Shown: positions 8,192 through 16,364 of the stretch, piece after piece | Layout: every line of letters starts with the position of its first letter | Numbering within the stretch: the stretch's first letter is position 1 | NCBI GenBank assembly: GCA_016200085.1 | Contig: JACQFL010000039.1 | Location: 1 to 50,167, forward strand | Reading direction: 5' to 3' | Origin: Candidatus Rokuibacteriota bacterium | Lineage (GTDB): Bacteria > Methylomirabilota > Methylomirabilia > Rokubacteriales > CSP1-6 | Length of the DNA: 50,167 nucleotides | Translations under genes and position numbers: made by a program | Notes under the pieces: model-generated | What the model saw: the letters and a program-made list of their open reading frames with translations, nothing else | Told to the model about the DNA's origin: nothing | Databases searched by the model: none

Positions 8192-8586
8192 GATGGCCTC
8201 CTGCGCGCAGGATACATGACTTGTCCTTCTCGCCACGCCCGGACGACCGCTACGGCGGCCGGGGTCGGCGCGGGGGCAGCGATGAACGAGATCGACGGTG
8301 CCGAGGGCCCCAGTCCCCGCAGACGACGCGCTCACCAACCGTGACACGCCAGGAGTTTGACCACTCCCCTGCACTCTGGCAGGATCGCCACGAGCTGCCA
8401 CGGATGATCCGCGCTGCGACGAGGTGACGAGGTCTTTGGCCCCAAAAGGGTTTATGTTATCTGGCCCGCCGTGAGGTCTTCACCGCCGCACCAGAGTTGG
8501 TCGAGATCGAGGCCGTGGCCATCCTGGGCGCTGCCCAGGGCTGAGCGGGACCCGGTTCGCTCGCCGACCCATCCCCGGGAGACGAG
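8192..8586. other. Intergenic region between the MBL hydrolase and the peptide importer
   Basis: A 395-base divergent spacer. It holds the palindrome at 8199-8212, a short AT-rich patch at 8441-8462 (CCCAAAAGGGTTTATGTTAT) that may be the importer promoter, and two short open frames: GTG 8341 to TGA 8427 (28 aa) and GTG 8471 to TGA 8590 (39 aa, ending in a GTGA overlap with the permease start). Neither small frame resembles a known protein. Confidence 0.4.
8199..8212. promoter_or_regulatory. Palindrome over the MBL gene leader
   Basis: TCCTGCGCGCAGGA is a perfect 14-base palindrome. It overlaps the Shine-Dalgarno of the minus-strand hydrolase (AGGAGG, 8197-8202) and a possible -10 box TATCCT (8209-8214, minus). 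It could be an operator; GC-rich self-complementary runs also arise by chance. Confidence 0.25.
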
Positions 8587-9531
8587 GTGAGCGGGTACCT
8601 GCTCCGCCGCGTCCTCGAGATCGTCCCCACCCTGCTCCTGATCACTCTCCTCGTCTTCAGCCTGCTCCAGGTGACGGGAGGGGATCCCATCGCGATCATG
8701 CTGGGTCCCTCCGCGACGTCGGAGCTGGTCGAGCAGGTGCGACACGAGCTGGAGCTGGACCGGCCGGCCTGGGTGCGCTATCCGGTCTGGCTCTGGCGGG
8801 TCGGGCAGGGCGACCTCGGCAAGTCGATCCGGACGCGGCGTCCGGTCCTCGACATGATCCTGGCCCGGGTGCCGGTCACCGTGACGCTGGCGGCGAGCGC
8901 CACGCTCTTCTCCATTCTGTTCGGCGTGAGCGGGGGGATCTATGCGGCCACCCGGCGCGGGCGGCCCGGCAGCTACGTGGTGGGCGTCGCCGCCATGGTG
9001 GGCGGGTCGGTGCCGAACTACTTCCTCGCGCTGGTGCTGATGGTGGTGCTCGGAGTCGAGCTGCGGCTCGTGCCCATCGCGGCGTTCTCCATCGACGTGC
9101 TACGCGACCCTCAGACGCTGCCGAATTTGCTGATGCCCACCCTCGCGCTCGGCGCTGGCTACACGGCGCTCCTCTCGAGAATCACGCGCGCGAGCGTCCT
9201 GGAGGTTCTCGAGCAGGATTTCGTCCGCTCGGCCCGGGCCAAGGGGCTCGCCGAGTGGGCCGTGACTGTCCGCCATGTACTCCGGAATGCCCTCCTCCCG
9301 ATCGTCACCCAGGTCGCCATCAACGCGGTGTACCTCCTTGGCGGCTCGGTGCTGATCGAGACCATCTTCGCCCTGCCCGGCATCGGCTCCCTCCTGGTCG
9401 AGTCGATCATCGCCCGCGACTTGCCGGTGGTGCAGGGGATCACCTTGATCGTCGGCTTCCTCTTCATCGTGGTGAACCTTCTCACGGATCTGCTCTACTC
9501 GATCCTCGACCCGCGCATCCGCTATGCCTAG
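8587..9531 (+). CDS. Peptide/nickel-type ABC transporter permease, DppB-like
   Basis: Inner-membrane permease of an oligopeptide-type ABC importer, 314 aa. It has the family N-terminus (LLRRVLEIVPTLLLITLLVF membrane segment), a periplasmic loop (GDPIAIMLGPSAT, then a YPVWLWRVGQGDLGKSI stretch), five further membrane segments and the coupling (EAA) loop RSARAKGLAEWAVTVRHVLRNALLP near residue 217-241. GTG 8587 is chosen as the start of the conserved N-terminus; GAGACGAG lies just upstream. It overlaps the next permease gene by eight bases, so they are co-translated. No ATPase gene follows in the cluster. Confidence 0.9.
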   Translation: MSGYLLRRVLEIVPTLLLITLLVFSLLQVTGGDPIAIMLGPSATSELVEQVRHELELDRPAWVRYPVWLWRVGQGDLGKSIRTRRPVLDMILARVPVTVTLAASATLFSILFGVSGGIYAATRRGRPGSYVVGVAAMVGGSVPNYFLALVLMVVLGVELRLVPIAAFSIDVLRDPQTLPNLLMPTLALGAGYTALLSRITRASVLEVLEQDFVRSARAKGLAEWAVTVRHVLRNALLPIVTQVAINAVYLLGGSVLIETIFALPGIGSLLVESIIARDLPVVQGITLIVGFLFIVVNLLTDLLYSILDPRIRYA

Positions 9532-10369
9532 GTCGGGCGCGGCACGAGCGTGGCGGCGGGTGGGGCGCCGCCCGCCGGCGCTGGCGGGGGGGGCCGTCGT
9601 GATCCTGCTCTTGGTCGCGGCCTCCCTGGCGCCGCTTCTCGCGCCCCACGACCCCATCGAGCAAGCGCTGGGACCGGGGCTCACGCCCCCGGGCCGCCCC
9701 TTCCTCCTGGGGCTCGACTCGCTCGGCCGCGACGTGGCGAGCCGGCTGATCTATGGCAGCCGCATCTCGCTCCTGGTGGGCGCCATCACCGTCTCCATCG
9801 CCTTCACCGTCGGCCTCGCGCTGGGGGTGCTGGCCGGCTACTACGGAGGCCAGCTCGACCGCCTGGTGATGCGGGCGTGCGACGCGGTTTTCTCCTTCCC
9901 TCCGGTCCTGCTGGCGATGGCCCTGATCGCCGCCCTGGGGCCCAACATCCGCAACGTGATGATCGCGCTCGGGATCGTCTACACTCCCCGATACATTCGG
10001 CTCGTGCGGGTGGGGGTGCTGGCCGCCCGCGAGCAGGAGTACGTGGCGGCCGCGGTGGCGGCGGGGGCGAGGGACGGGCGGATCCTGAGGCTCCACGTGC
10101 TGCCGAACATCCTGGGGCCGGTGGTGGTGCAGACGAGCTTCAGCTTCGGGGAGGCGATCATCGCCGAGGCGGCGCTCTCCTTTCTGGGCATCGGCACGCA
10201 GCCGCCGACGCCGAGCTGGGGCTTGATGCTGAGCGAGGCCCGTGACTACCTCGCGCAGGCCGCGTGGTATCCGGGCATCGTGGGCTGCGTGCTGTTCCTG
10301 GTCGTGCTGGCGATCAACCTGGTCGGCGACAGCTTGCGCGACGCGCTCGATCCCAGGAGCACGTGGTGA
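9524..10369 (+). CDS. Peptide/nickel-type ABC transporter permease, DppC-like
   Basis: Second permease of the same importer, 281 aa, starting inside the end of the DppB-like gene. A first membrane helix (residues about 21-40, PALAGGAVVILLLVAASLAPLL) is followed by the typical HPFLLGTD-like segment (here PFLLGLDSLGRDVASRLIYGSR), a run of membrane helices, and the coupling loop VAAAVAAGARDGRILRLHVLPNI. The conserved LSFLGIGTQPPTPSWG stretch near residues 219-234 is diagnostic for the DppC/OppC family. ATG 9524 gives the expected length. Confidence 0.92.
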   Translation: MPRSGAARAWRRVGRRPPALAGGAVVILLLVAASLAPLLAPHDPIEQALGPGLTPPGRPFLLGLDSLGRDVASRLIYGSRISLLVGAITVSIAFTVGLALGVLAGYYGGQLDRLVMRACDAVFSFPPVLLAMALIAALGPNIRNVMIALGIVYTPRYIRLVRVGVLAAREQEYVAAAVAAGARDGRILRLHVLPNILGPVVVQTSFSFGEAIIAEAALSFLGIGTQPPTPSWGLMLSEARDYLAQAAWYPGIVGCVLFLVVLAINLVGDSLRDALDPRSTW

Positions 10370-10410
10370 GCGGCCGCGCGGGTGAGGCGACGGACGCGAA
10401 GGAGATGGCC

Positions 10411-12021
10411 ATGGAAGAAGGCGAGGAGCGGACGAGACTGACACGGCGTGGGTTCTTCGGCCAGACCGGCCGGTGGGGGGCCGCCGCCGTGGTCGCCGCC
10501 GTCGCTGACCGCGCGGGCCGGCCCGGTCTGGTGGACGTCGCCGCCGGCCAGACGCCGAAACGGGGTGGGACGCTGCGCTTCGGCCTGCCCAACGAGCCCC
10601 TGACGCTGAGCGGCACGATGACCGGGGGCGACCAGGGGCTCGGCATCGTCATGAGCGCGCTCTACGACACGCTCTGCGTGACCGACTACACGACGAACAC
10701 GGCCAAGCCCGGCCTGGCGCTGTCGTGGACGCCCAGAGACCCCAAGACCTGGGTGGTGAAGCTCCGTTCAGGTGTCCAGTTTCACCGGGGCTACGGTGAG
10801 CTGACGGCCGAGGATGTCGTCTTCACCATCAACACGACCATCGAGAAGAAGCACACCGGCGTCTTCGCCTGGAGCTCGGTGCAAGGGGCGGAGGTGCTCG
10901 ATCGCTACACGTTCGTGATCCACCTCAGCCAGCCCTACCAGCCCCTGCAGCTCACCGCGCTGGGCTCGGTCGGCGGCAACGTCATCTCGAAGAAGGCCTT
11001 CGAGGATCTGGGGCGGGAGAAGTTCGAGCGCAACCCCGTGGGAGCTGGCCCGTTCGAGTTCAAGGAGTGGAAAGAGGGGAGCGAGATCGTCGTCACCCGG
11101 TTCGACAAGTACTGGCAGCCGGGACTGCCCTACCTCGACCGCATCGAGTTCAAGATCATCAAGGACCACTTCGTCCGCCAGAACCTCCTGAAGACGGGCG
11201 GTCTCGACGTGATCTTCACCCTCCAGTACAAGGACGTCGAGGAGATGCGCCGGACGCCGGGCATCACGGTCCACTCGGTGCCGGGGCAGACCTTCGACTT
11301 CATCGCTTCGAACCCCAAGGACCCGGTCGTGGGCAACCGACTGGTGCGGCAGGCCGTCGCCCACGCCATCAACCGCAACGCGATCGTGTCCGAGGTCTAT
11401 TACGGACAGGCCGTCCCCACGAACATCCCGACCCCGAAGGGGTTCGTGGGCTACCCGGGCAAGGTCTGGTACCCCTACGGCGGCGACGTGGCGAAAGCCC
11501 GCCAGCTCCTCGCCGAAGCGGGTCACCCCGACGGCGTGACCTTCCCCGTCATCGTGAGCGACAAGCTCCAGCTCCGGCGCGAGCTCGAGATCATCTCGGG
11601 CCAGCTCGCGCGGGCCGGCATCAAGATCGAGATCCAGGGGCTCGACCTCGGGACCTTCAACGCGCGCTTCTTCGGCCCCGACGTCACCAAGAAGAACTTC
11701 CGGGCGGCGCTGCGCGACATCGCCATCGTGAGCCCCGACCCCGACTCCACCGTGTACTGGTTCCACCACAAGGGCACGCTGGGCTGGGTGGGTCTCGAGG
11801 ATCCGCAGATCGACAAGCTCCTCGAGGACGCCCGCGCCGAATCCTCGACCGAGAAGCGCGACCAGCTCTACAAGCGACTCTTCGACGTCATCATTCCCGA
11901 GGCCACCTACATCTACACGGTGCACGCGAACTACATCTCGGCCTCGCGGAGCATGGTGCGCAGCTGGGAGCAACTGCCGACCAGCATCGCTCGCTACACC
12001 GCGATCTGGCTCGACCGCTGA
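10411..12021 (+). CDS. ABC transporter substrate-binding protein, family 5 (peptide type)
   Basis: Periplasmic solute-binding protein of the peptide/nickel class (SBP_bac_5), 536 aa. The N-terminus carries a twin-arginine motif, LTRRGFF at residues 10-16, and a hydrophobic stretch ending near VAAGQ, so it is probably exported folded by Tat. The mature part starts KRGGTLRFGLPNEP and has the family patterns LALSWTPRDPKTWVVKLRSGVQFH and AVAHAINRNAIV. ATG 10411 is preferred to ATG 10405 because AAGGAG ends six to seven bases before it. The ligand is unknown; the next gene suggests glutamate- or pyroglutamate-containing compounds, by context only. Confidence 0.9.
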   Translation: MEEGEERTRLTRRGFFGQTGRWGAAAVVAAVADRAGRPGLVDVAAGQTPKRGGTLRFGLPNEPLTLSGTMTGGDQGLGIVMSALYDTLCVTDYTTNTAKPGLALSWTPRDPKTWVVKLRSGVQFHRGYGELTAEDVVFTINTTIEKKHTGVFAWSSVQGAEVLDRYTFVIHLSQPYQPLQLTALGSVGGNVISKKAFEDLGREKFERNPVGAGPFEFKEWKEGSEIVVTRFDKYWQPGLPYLDRIEFKIIKDHFVRQNLLKTGGLDVIFTLQYKDVEEMRRTPGITVHSVPGQTFDFIASNPKDPVVGNRLVRQAVAHAINRNAIVSEVYYGQAVPTNIPTPKGFVGYPGKVWYPYGGDVAKARQLLAEAGHPDGVTFPVIVSDKLQLRRELEIISGQLARAGIKIEIQGLDLGTFNARFFGPDVTKKNFRAALRDIAIVSPDPDSTVYWFHHKGTLGWVGLEDPQIDKLLEDARAESSTEKRDQLYKRLFDVIIPEATYIYTVHANYISASRSMVRSWEQLPTSIARYTAIWLDR

Positions 12022-12033
12022 AGGAGGTTCGCG

Positions 12034-13053
12034 ATGCCCGAGATCATTGGCGAGTACATCGACCGGCTCTGCACGGTGGAGATGCGGCCGCAGGGCATGC
12101 CGCGCGGCAAGATCCATCGCCTCTACGACGCGGCCCGCCGGCGGCAGGCCGGACGTCCGCTCACGCTGCTGGCGGCCGAGCGGCTCCGGGGCGCGGTGAA
12201 GGCGGGCGACGCGGTCATCTTTGCCACCGGCGCCGGCGGACCGCCGTGGATGCCGGCCGGAGAGACCGACGGGCCCGTCGGGGTGGCCGCCCTCGCTCGC
12301 GCGCTCGTGCTCGGCCTGGGGGCGCGCCCGGTCTTCGTCACCGAGTCGCAGAGCCTCGAGGCGCTCGCGGCCACGGTGGCGGCGGCGGGGCTTTCCGTGG
12401 TGAGCCCGGAGATCGCCGCTGCCCGCACGGGCGCCGCCGTCGTCCTCGAGTACTCGAAGGACGACCGGGAGGCCCAGGCCCAGGCCAGCAAGCTGCTGGA
12501 GCAGTTCCGCCCGGCGGCGCTCGTCGCCTCGGAGAAGCTCGCCCCCAATGCCAAGGGCGAGATCCACAGCGTACGGGGCGTCAACGTCACCAGGGAGCAC
12601 GCGAAGATCCAGCATCTCTTCCAGCTCGCCACCCAGCGTGGCATCCCGAGCATCGGCATCGCCGACGGCGGCAACGAGGTCGGGTGCGGGCTGATCTACG
12701 AGGACACGCGGACCATCATGGAGTACGGCGCCCGCTGCCAGTGCCCGTGCGGAGACGGGATGGCGACCACGCTGACGACCGACGTGCTGGTGGTCGCCTC
12801 CGTGTCCAACTACGGGGCCTACGGTGTGTCGGCCATGCTCGGCTTCCTGCTCGGCGACCCCGACCTCGTGCACGATCCCGACACGCACTATCGGATGCTG
12901 GAAGCCAACGTGCGGGAGGGCGCGTCGGACGGGATGTACGGGCGCCCGATCATGAAGGAGGACGGGATCAGCGTCGAGGTCGGGCAGGGACTGGTGCGCG
13001 CGCTCCGCGAGATGGTGGCGATCGGCCTCCGGACGGTCAACCGTCCGTTCTAG
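12034..13053 (+). CDS. D-glutamate cyclase-like protein (DUF4392)
   Basis: 339-aa protein resembling the glutamate cyclase domain family (DUF4392), whose characterised members convert D-glutamate to 5-oxo-D-proline. Visible family features are the ATGAGGPPWMPAGETDGPVGVAAL segment, a SEKLAPNAKG stretch, GIADGGNEVGCG and the cysteine-containing RCQCPCGDGMATT, followed by SNYGAYGVSAML. ATG 12034 has a strong AAGGAGG eight bases upstream. It is the last gene of the importer operon, 12 bases after the binding protein, and may act on the imported compound. The assignment to this reaction rests on family resemblance only. Confidence 0.78.
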   Translation: MPEIIGEYIDRLCTVEMRPQGMPRGKIHRLYDAARRRQAGRPLTLLAAERLRGAVKAGDAVIFATGAGGPPWMPAGETDGPVGVAALARALVLGLGARPVFVTESQSLEALAATVAAAGLSVVSPEIAAARTGAAVVLEYSKDDREAQAQASKLLEQFRPAALVASEKLAPNAKGEIHSVRGVNVTREHAKIQHLFQLATQRGIPSIGIADGGNEVGCGLIYEDTRTIMEYGARCQCPCGDGMATTLTTDVLVVASVSNYGAYGVSAMLGFLLGDPDLVHDPDTHYRMLEANVREGASDGMYGRPIMKEDGISVEVGQGLVRALREMVAIGLRTVNRPF

Positions 13054-13979
13054 CCGGACCAGAGCGGACGGAAGCGGGTGGCGACGACGGCGTCGTAGGC
13101 GACGGGTCCGGCGAGCAGGCCGGCGGCCTGCGCGAAGCGGTTCATGCCGGCCACGGCCGGCTCCGAGATGACGGGATCGTAGAAGGGCAGATCGCGCTCG
13201 ACGACCGCGGCGATCAGCTCCGCGGCGGAGGGCGGGAAGCGCCGCCGGCCGACCTCGGTGGCGCGCGCGGGATCCGCCGCGAGGATGCGCTGCGCACGCA
13301 CGATCGCGCGCACGGCGGCGGCCACGCGCTCGGGCTCACGCTCGATCAGCGCGTCGGTCGTCGCCAGCGCGGCGAACGTGTACTGCCCGGCCCCGGGCGG
13401 CCCGTCGCCGCGGCGGACGTCGACGACGATCTTCCCGACGCCGCGGCGCACCGCGGTCTCGCTGCCGAGCGCGTTCGCCCAGAATCCGTCGACGAGGCCC
13501 CGCTCGAGGGCCTCGGCGGCGAGCACGCCGAAGGACGCGTCCCGGGCGGTGCCACCGGGCACGGGCGCGATCGAGATCCCGTCGCGCGCGGGATCGAGGC
13601 CGGCCTCGCGCAGGAGCTGGAGGAAGGCGCGATCGGGCCCGGGAGCGGCGCCGATGCGGAGCCCCTTGACGGCGCCGACCTCGCCGCGGCGCGCAGGGAG
13701 GTCGGCGCGCAGGACCAGGAGCCAGGGCGTCCCCTGGGAGAGCGTCACGACGAGCTTGGCCCCCTTCCAGCCCGCGAACGCGAGCAGCGTCGTGTGGGCG
13801 CCGCCGGCCACGAAGTCCACCGCGCCGTCCCGCAGCGCGTTCACCGCCTCCAGGGACGGGAGCAGGCTGACGTGGGCGTCGAGTCCCTCCCCGCGGTAGA
13901 CACCGAGCTCTTCCGCAGCGAGGGCCGGGAAGTAGGAGTTCGTCACGAGGTCGGGTGTGGCGATTCTCGTCTGCGCCAC
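13050..13979 (-). CDS. NMT1/THI5-like ABC substrate-binding protein
   Basis: 309-aa protein of the SsuA/NMT1-like binding-protein fold (nitrate, sulfonate, pyrimidine-type ligands). Seen are the family beginning ATPDLVTNSYFPALAAEELGVYRGEGLDAHV, the ALRDGAVDFVAGG motif and the GLRIGAAPGPDRAFLQLLREAGLDPA segment. From GTG 13979 there is no signal peptide, so either the protein is cytoplasmic or the true start was missed; upstream in frame lies the liv ATPase gene, so no longer start looks real. It follows livF by five bases and converges on the D-glutamate cyclase gene with a four-base stop overlap. Its role in a LIV operon is unclear. Confidence 0.75.
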   Translation of the reverse strand: MAQTRIATPDLVTNSYFPALAAEELGVYRGEGLDAHVSLLPSLEAVNALRDGAVDFVAGGAHTTLLAFAGWKGAKLVVTLSQGTPWLLVLRADLPARRGEVGAVKGLRIGAAPGPDRAFLQLLREAGLDPARDGISIAPVPGGTARDASFGVLAAEALERGLVDGFWANALGSETAVRRGVGKIVVDVRRGDGPPGAGQYTFAALATTDALIEREPERVAAAVRAIVRAQRILAADPARATEVGRRRFPPSAAELIAAVVERDLPFYDPVISEPAVAGMNRFAQAAGLLAGPVAYDAVVATRFRPLWSG

Positions 13980-13984
13980 GGGCG

Positions 13985-14686
13985 TCAGGATACGCCGAGG
14001 AAGCGGCGCTTGACGTCCTCGTCGGCGTCGAGGCCCGCGGGGGTCCCCGCGTAGACGATCTGGCCCTTGTTCATCACGTAGACGCGGTCGGCCACCCGGA
14101 GGGCGAGCGGGAAGTTCTGCTCCACGAGCAGGATGGGCAGCCCTTCGCGCTTGAGCGCGACGAGCACCCGGCCGATCTCGCGCACCACGATCGGCGCCAG
14201 CCCCTCCGACGGCTCGTCGAGGAGCAGCACCCGGGGATTGGTCATCAGCGCTCGCGCCACCGCGAGCATCTGCTGCTCCCCGCCCGACAGCGTGCCGCCG
14301 CCCTGCGCCGCGCGCTCGCGCAGCCGCGGGAACAGCGCGTACACCCGCTCGCGCGTCCACGCGCCCGGCGCCGCCTCGCCGCGCGCGCCGAGGGCGAGGT
14401 TCTCGGCCACGGACAGCGGCGCGAAGATCCGCCGGCCCTGGGGCACCAGCCCGAGCCCGAGGCGCGCGACGCGGTGGGCGGGCAGGCGGTGGATCTCCCG
14501 GCCCTCGAAGCGGATGCGTCCCTGCCGCGGCGGCGTGAAGCCCACGACGCTGCGGATCAGCGTGGTCTTGCCGGCGCCGTTGCGTCCGAGCAGGGCCACC
14601 GCCTCGCCGGCCCCGACCGTCAGGGAGACGTCGTGGAGGACGTGGCTCTCGCCGTAGAACGTCTGGATGCGCTCGACCTCGAGCAT
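13985..14686 (-). CDS. livF: Branched-chain amino acid ABC transporter ATP-binding protein LivF
   Basis: Second ATPase of a LIV-type importer, 233 aa. Walker A is GRNGAGKT at residues 34-41, the ABC signature LSGGEQ at 133-138 and Walker B LLLDE ending at Glu158. The LVPQGRRIFAPLSVAENL stretch after Walker A is typical of LivF rather than LivG. ATG 14686 shares one base with the livG stop. Ligand identity (leucine, other amino acids or aromatic acids) is not fixed by the ATPase. Confidence 0.93.
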   Translation of the reverse strand: MLEVERIQTFYGESHVLHDVSLTVGAGEAVALLGRNGAGKTTLIRSVVGFTPPRQGRIRFEGREIHRLPAHRVARLGLGLVPQGRRIFAPLSVAENLALGARGEAAPGAWTRERVYALFPRLRERAAQGGGTLSGGEQQMLAVARALMTNPRVLLLDEPSEGLAPIVVREIGRVLVALKREGLPILLVEQNFPLALRVADRVYVMNKGQIVYAGTPAGLDADEDVKRRFLGVS

Positions 14687-15441
14687 CAGCGGTCGTCTCC
14701 GGTGCCCAGATAGACCTCGTACACCCGCGCGTCGGCGCGCACCTCGTCGGGCGTGCCCTCGCAGAGCACCTCGCCGTGGTGGAGCACGCTGATCCGGTCC
14801 GCGAGCGAGAAGACGACGTCCATGTCGTGCTCGATGATGAGCAGCGTCATCTCGCGCGGCAGGGCCTGGAGCAGGCGCGTCATGCGCGCGGTCTCCTCGG
14901 GCGACATCCCGGCCGTCGGCTCGTCGAGGAGGAGCAGCCGGGGCACGGTGGCCAGCGCCACGCCGACCTCGAGCTGGCGCTGCTCGCCATAGGAGAGCCG
15001 GCCCGCCGGCTCGGCGAGCCGCTCCGCGAGCCCCACGGCCTCGGCCACCTCGCGCGCCCGGCCGAGCGGCGCGGCCAGGCGATCGACCGAGCCCAGCACG
15101 TTCCAGCTCCCGCGGCCGTCCGCGGCCGCCGCCAGGCGCAGGTTCTCGCCCACGGCGAGGCGCGGGAAGAGGTTGGTACGCTGGAACGAGCGCGAGATCC
15201 CGCGCCGCGCGATGGCGTGGGGGGCGAGCCCCACGATCGCGCGGCCCTCGAAGCGGATCGCGCCCGCGCTCGGCGCCAGCTGCCCGGTGATGACGTTGAA
15301 CAGCGTCGTCTTGCCCGCCCCGTTGGGGCCGATCACCGCCCGCCGCTCCCGGGCCGCCACCGACAGCGACACGCCGTTGAGCGCGCTCAGCGCCCCGAAG
15401 TGCCGGCTCACGTGCTCGATGGCCAGGAGCGGCGCGGTCAC
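14686..15441 (-). CDS. livG: Branched-chain amino acid ABC transporter ATP-binding protein LivG
   Basis: First ATPase of the LIV-type importer, 251 aa. Walker A is GPNGAGKT at residues 38-45, the signature is LSYGEQ at 149-154 (the YGEQ form is usual in LivG) and Walker B ends in D173-E174. The SFQRTNLFPRLAVGENL segment is LivG-like. GTG 15441 is chosen because it makes a GTGA overlap with the livM stop, matching the livH/livM junction; the open frame upstream is only livM read out of frame. Confidence 0.92.
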   Translation of the reverse strand: MTAPLLAIEHVSRHFGALSALNGVSLSVAARERRAVIGPNGAGKTTLFNVITGQLAPSAGAIRFEGRAIVGLAPHAIARRGISRSFQRTNLFPRLAVGENLRLAAAADGRGSWNVLGSVDRLAAPLGRAREVAEAVGLAERLAEPAGRLSYGEQRQLEVGVALATVPRLLLLDEPTAGMSPEETARMTRLLQALPREMTLLIIEHDMDVVFSLADRISVLHHGEVLCEGTPDEVRADARVYEVYLGTGDDR

Positions 15442-16364
15442 GCGCGCAGCCCGATGCGTCCGCGCAGCACGCCGACGATCCCCCCGGGGGCGAAGAGGAC
15501 GAACAGGACGAAGGTGAGCCCGAGGATCAGCATCCAGCGCTCGGTGTACGACGAGACCAGGCTCTGCAGCAGCGTGAACGCGGCCGCGCCCAGGAAGGCG
15601 CCGCCGAGCGTCCCGGTGCCGCCGAGGATCACCATCAGCAGCGCCTCGCCGGAGGTCGTCCAGAAGAACGCGTCGGGCGACACGTAGCCGTTGAGCTGGG
15701 TGAAGAGCGAGCCCGCCAGGCCCGCCACGGTGCCGGCGATCACGAAGGCCAGCAGCTTGTAGCGCGCGACGGGATAGCCGACGGCGGCCATGCGCCCCTC
15801 GTTCTCGGCGATGCCGCGCAGGACGTGACCGAAGGGCGAGCGCACCACGCGCCAGAGCGCGAGCCCGGCCAGGCCGAAGAAGCCGACGAGGAAGAGATGG
15901 AAGACGCGCGGCGCGGCGAGGCTCAGGCCGACCACCACCGGCCGCGGCACCCCGGAGATGCCGTCGTTGGACCCGAGCCACTCGGCCTGGAAGGCGACGG
16001 CGTAGAACATCTGCGAGAAGGCCAGCGTGAGCATGATGAAGTACACGCCGCTCACCCGGATCGAGAAGAAGCCGATGACGAGCGCGGCCAGCGCCGCGGC
16101 CACGGCCGGCAGCAGCAGGGCGGCCGTCGCGCCGGGCCAGCGCAGCAGGGCGAGCGCCGCCACGTAGCCGCCCAGCCCGAAGAACGCCGAGTGCCCGAAC
16201 GAGACGAGCCCGGTGTAGCCCATCAGGAGGTCGAGGCTCATCGCGAACACGCCCCAGATGAGGATCTCGTGCAGCAGCTTCACGGGATAGTTGCCCGCGA
16301 ACAGGGGGAAGACCGCGAGCAGCGCGAGCAGGGCCACGAACCCGCCGGGCCGCGCGAGCCTCAC
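15438..16364 (-). CDS. livM: Branched-chain amino acid ABC transporter permease LivM
   Basis: Inner-membrane permease of 308 aa. After a first helix (GGFVALLALLAVFPLFAGNY) come the LivM patterns LHEILIWGVFAMSLDLLMGYTGLVSFGHSAFFGLGGYVAAL, IRVSGVYFIMLTLAFSQM and, near the end, LLMVILGGTGTLGGAFLGAA. GTG 16364 is chosen because it lies in a GTGA overlap with the livH stop and starts just before the first membrane segment; further-upstream starts fall inside livH. Confidence 0.92.
   Translation of the reverse strand: MRLARPGGFVALLALLAVFPLFAGNYPVKLLHEILIWGVFAMSLDLLMGYTGLVSFGHSAFFGLGGYVAALALLRWPGATAALLLPAVAAALAALVIGFFSIRVSGVYFIMLTLAFSQMFYAVAFQAEWLGSNDGISGVPRPVVVGLSLAAPRVFHLFLVGFFGLAGLALWRVVRSPFGHVLRGIAENEGRMAAVGYPVARYKLLAFVIAGTVAGLAGSLFTQLNGYVSPDAFFWTTSGEALLMVILGGTGTLGGAFLGAAAFTLLQSLVSSYTERWMLILGLTFVLFVLFAPGGIVGVLRGRIGLRA

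Noticed and set aside
8341..8427. 28-codon ORF (GTG to TGA) in the MBL-importer spacer
   Set aside because: No ribosome site, homology or coupling; too short to support.
11067..14054. 995-aa plus-strand open frame across the binding protein, cyclase and NMT1-like genes
   Set aside because: It runs through three well-supported genes in other frames and has low-complexity composition; a frame artefact of high GC.
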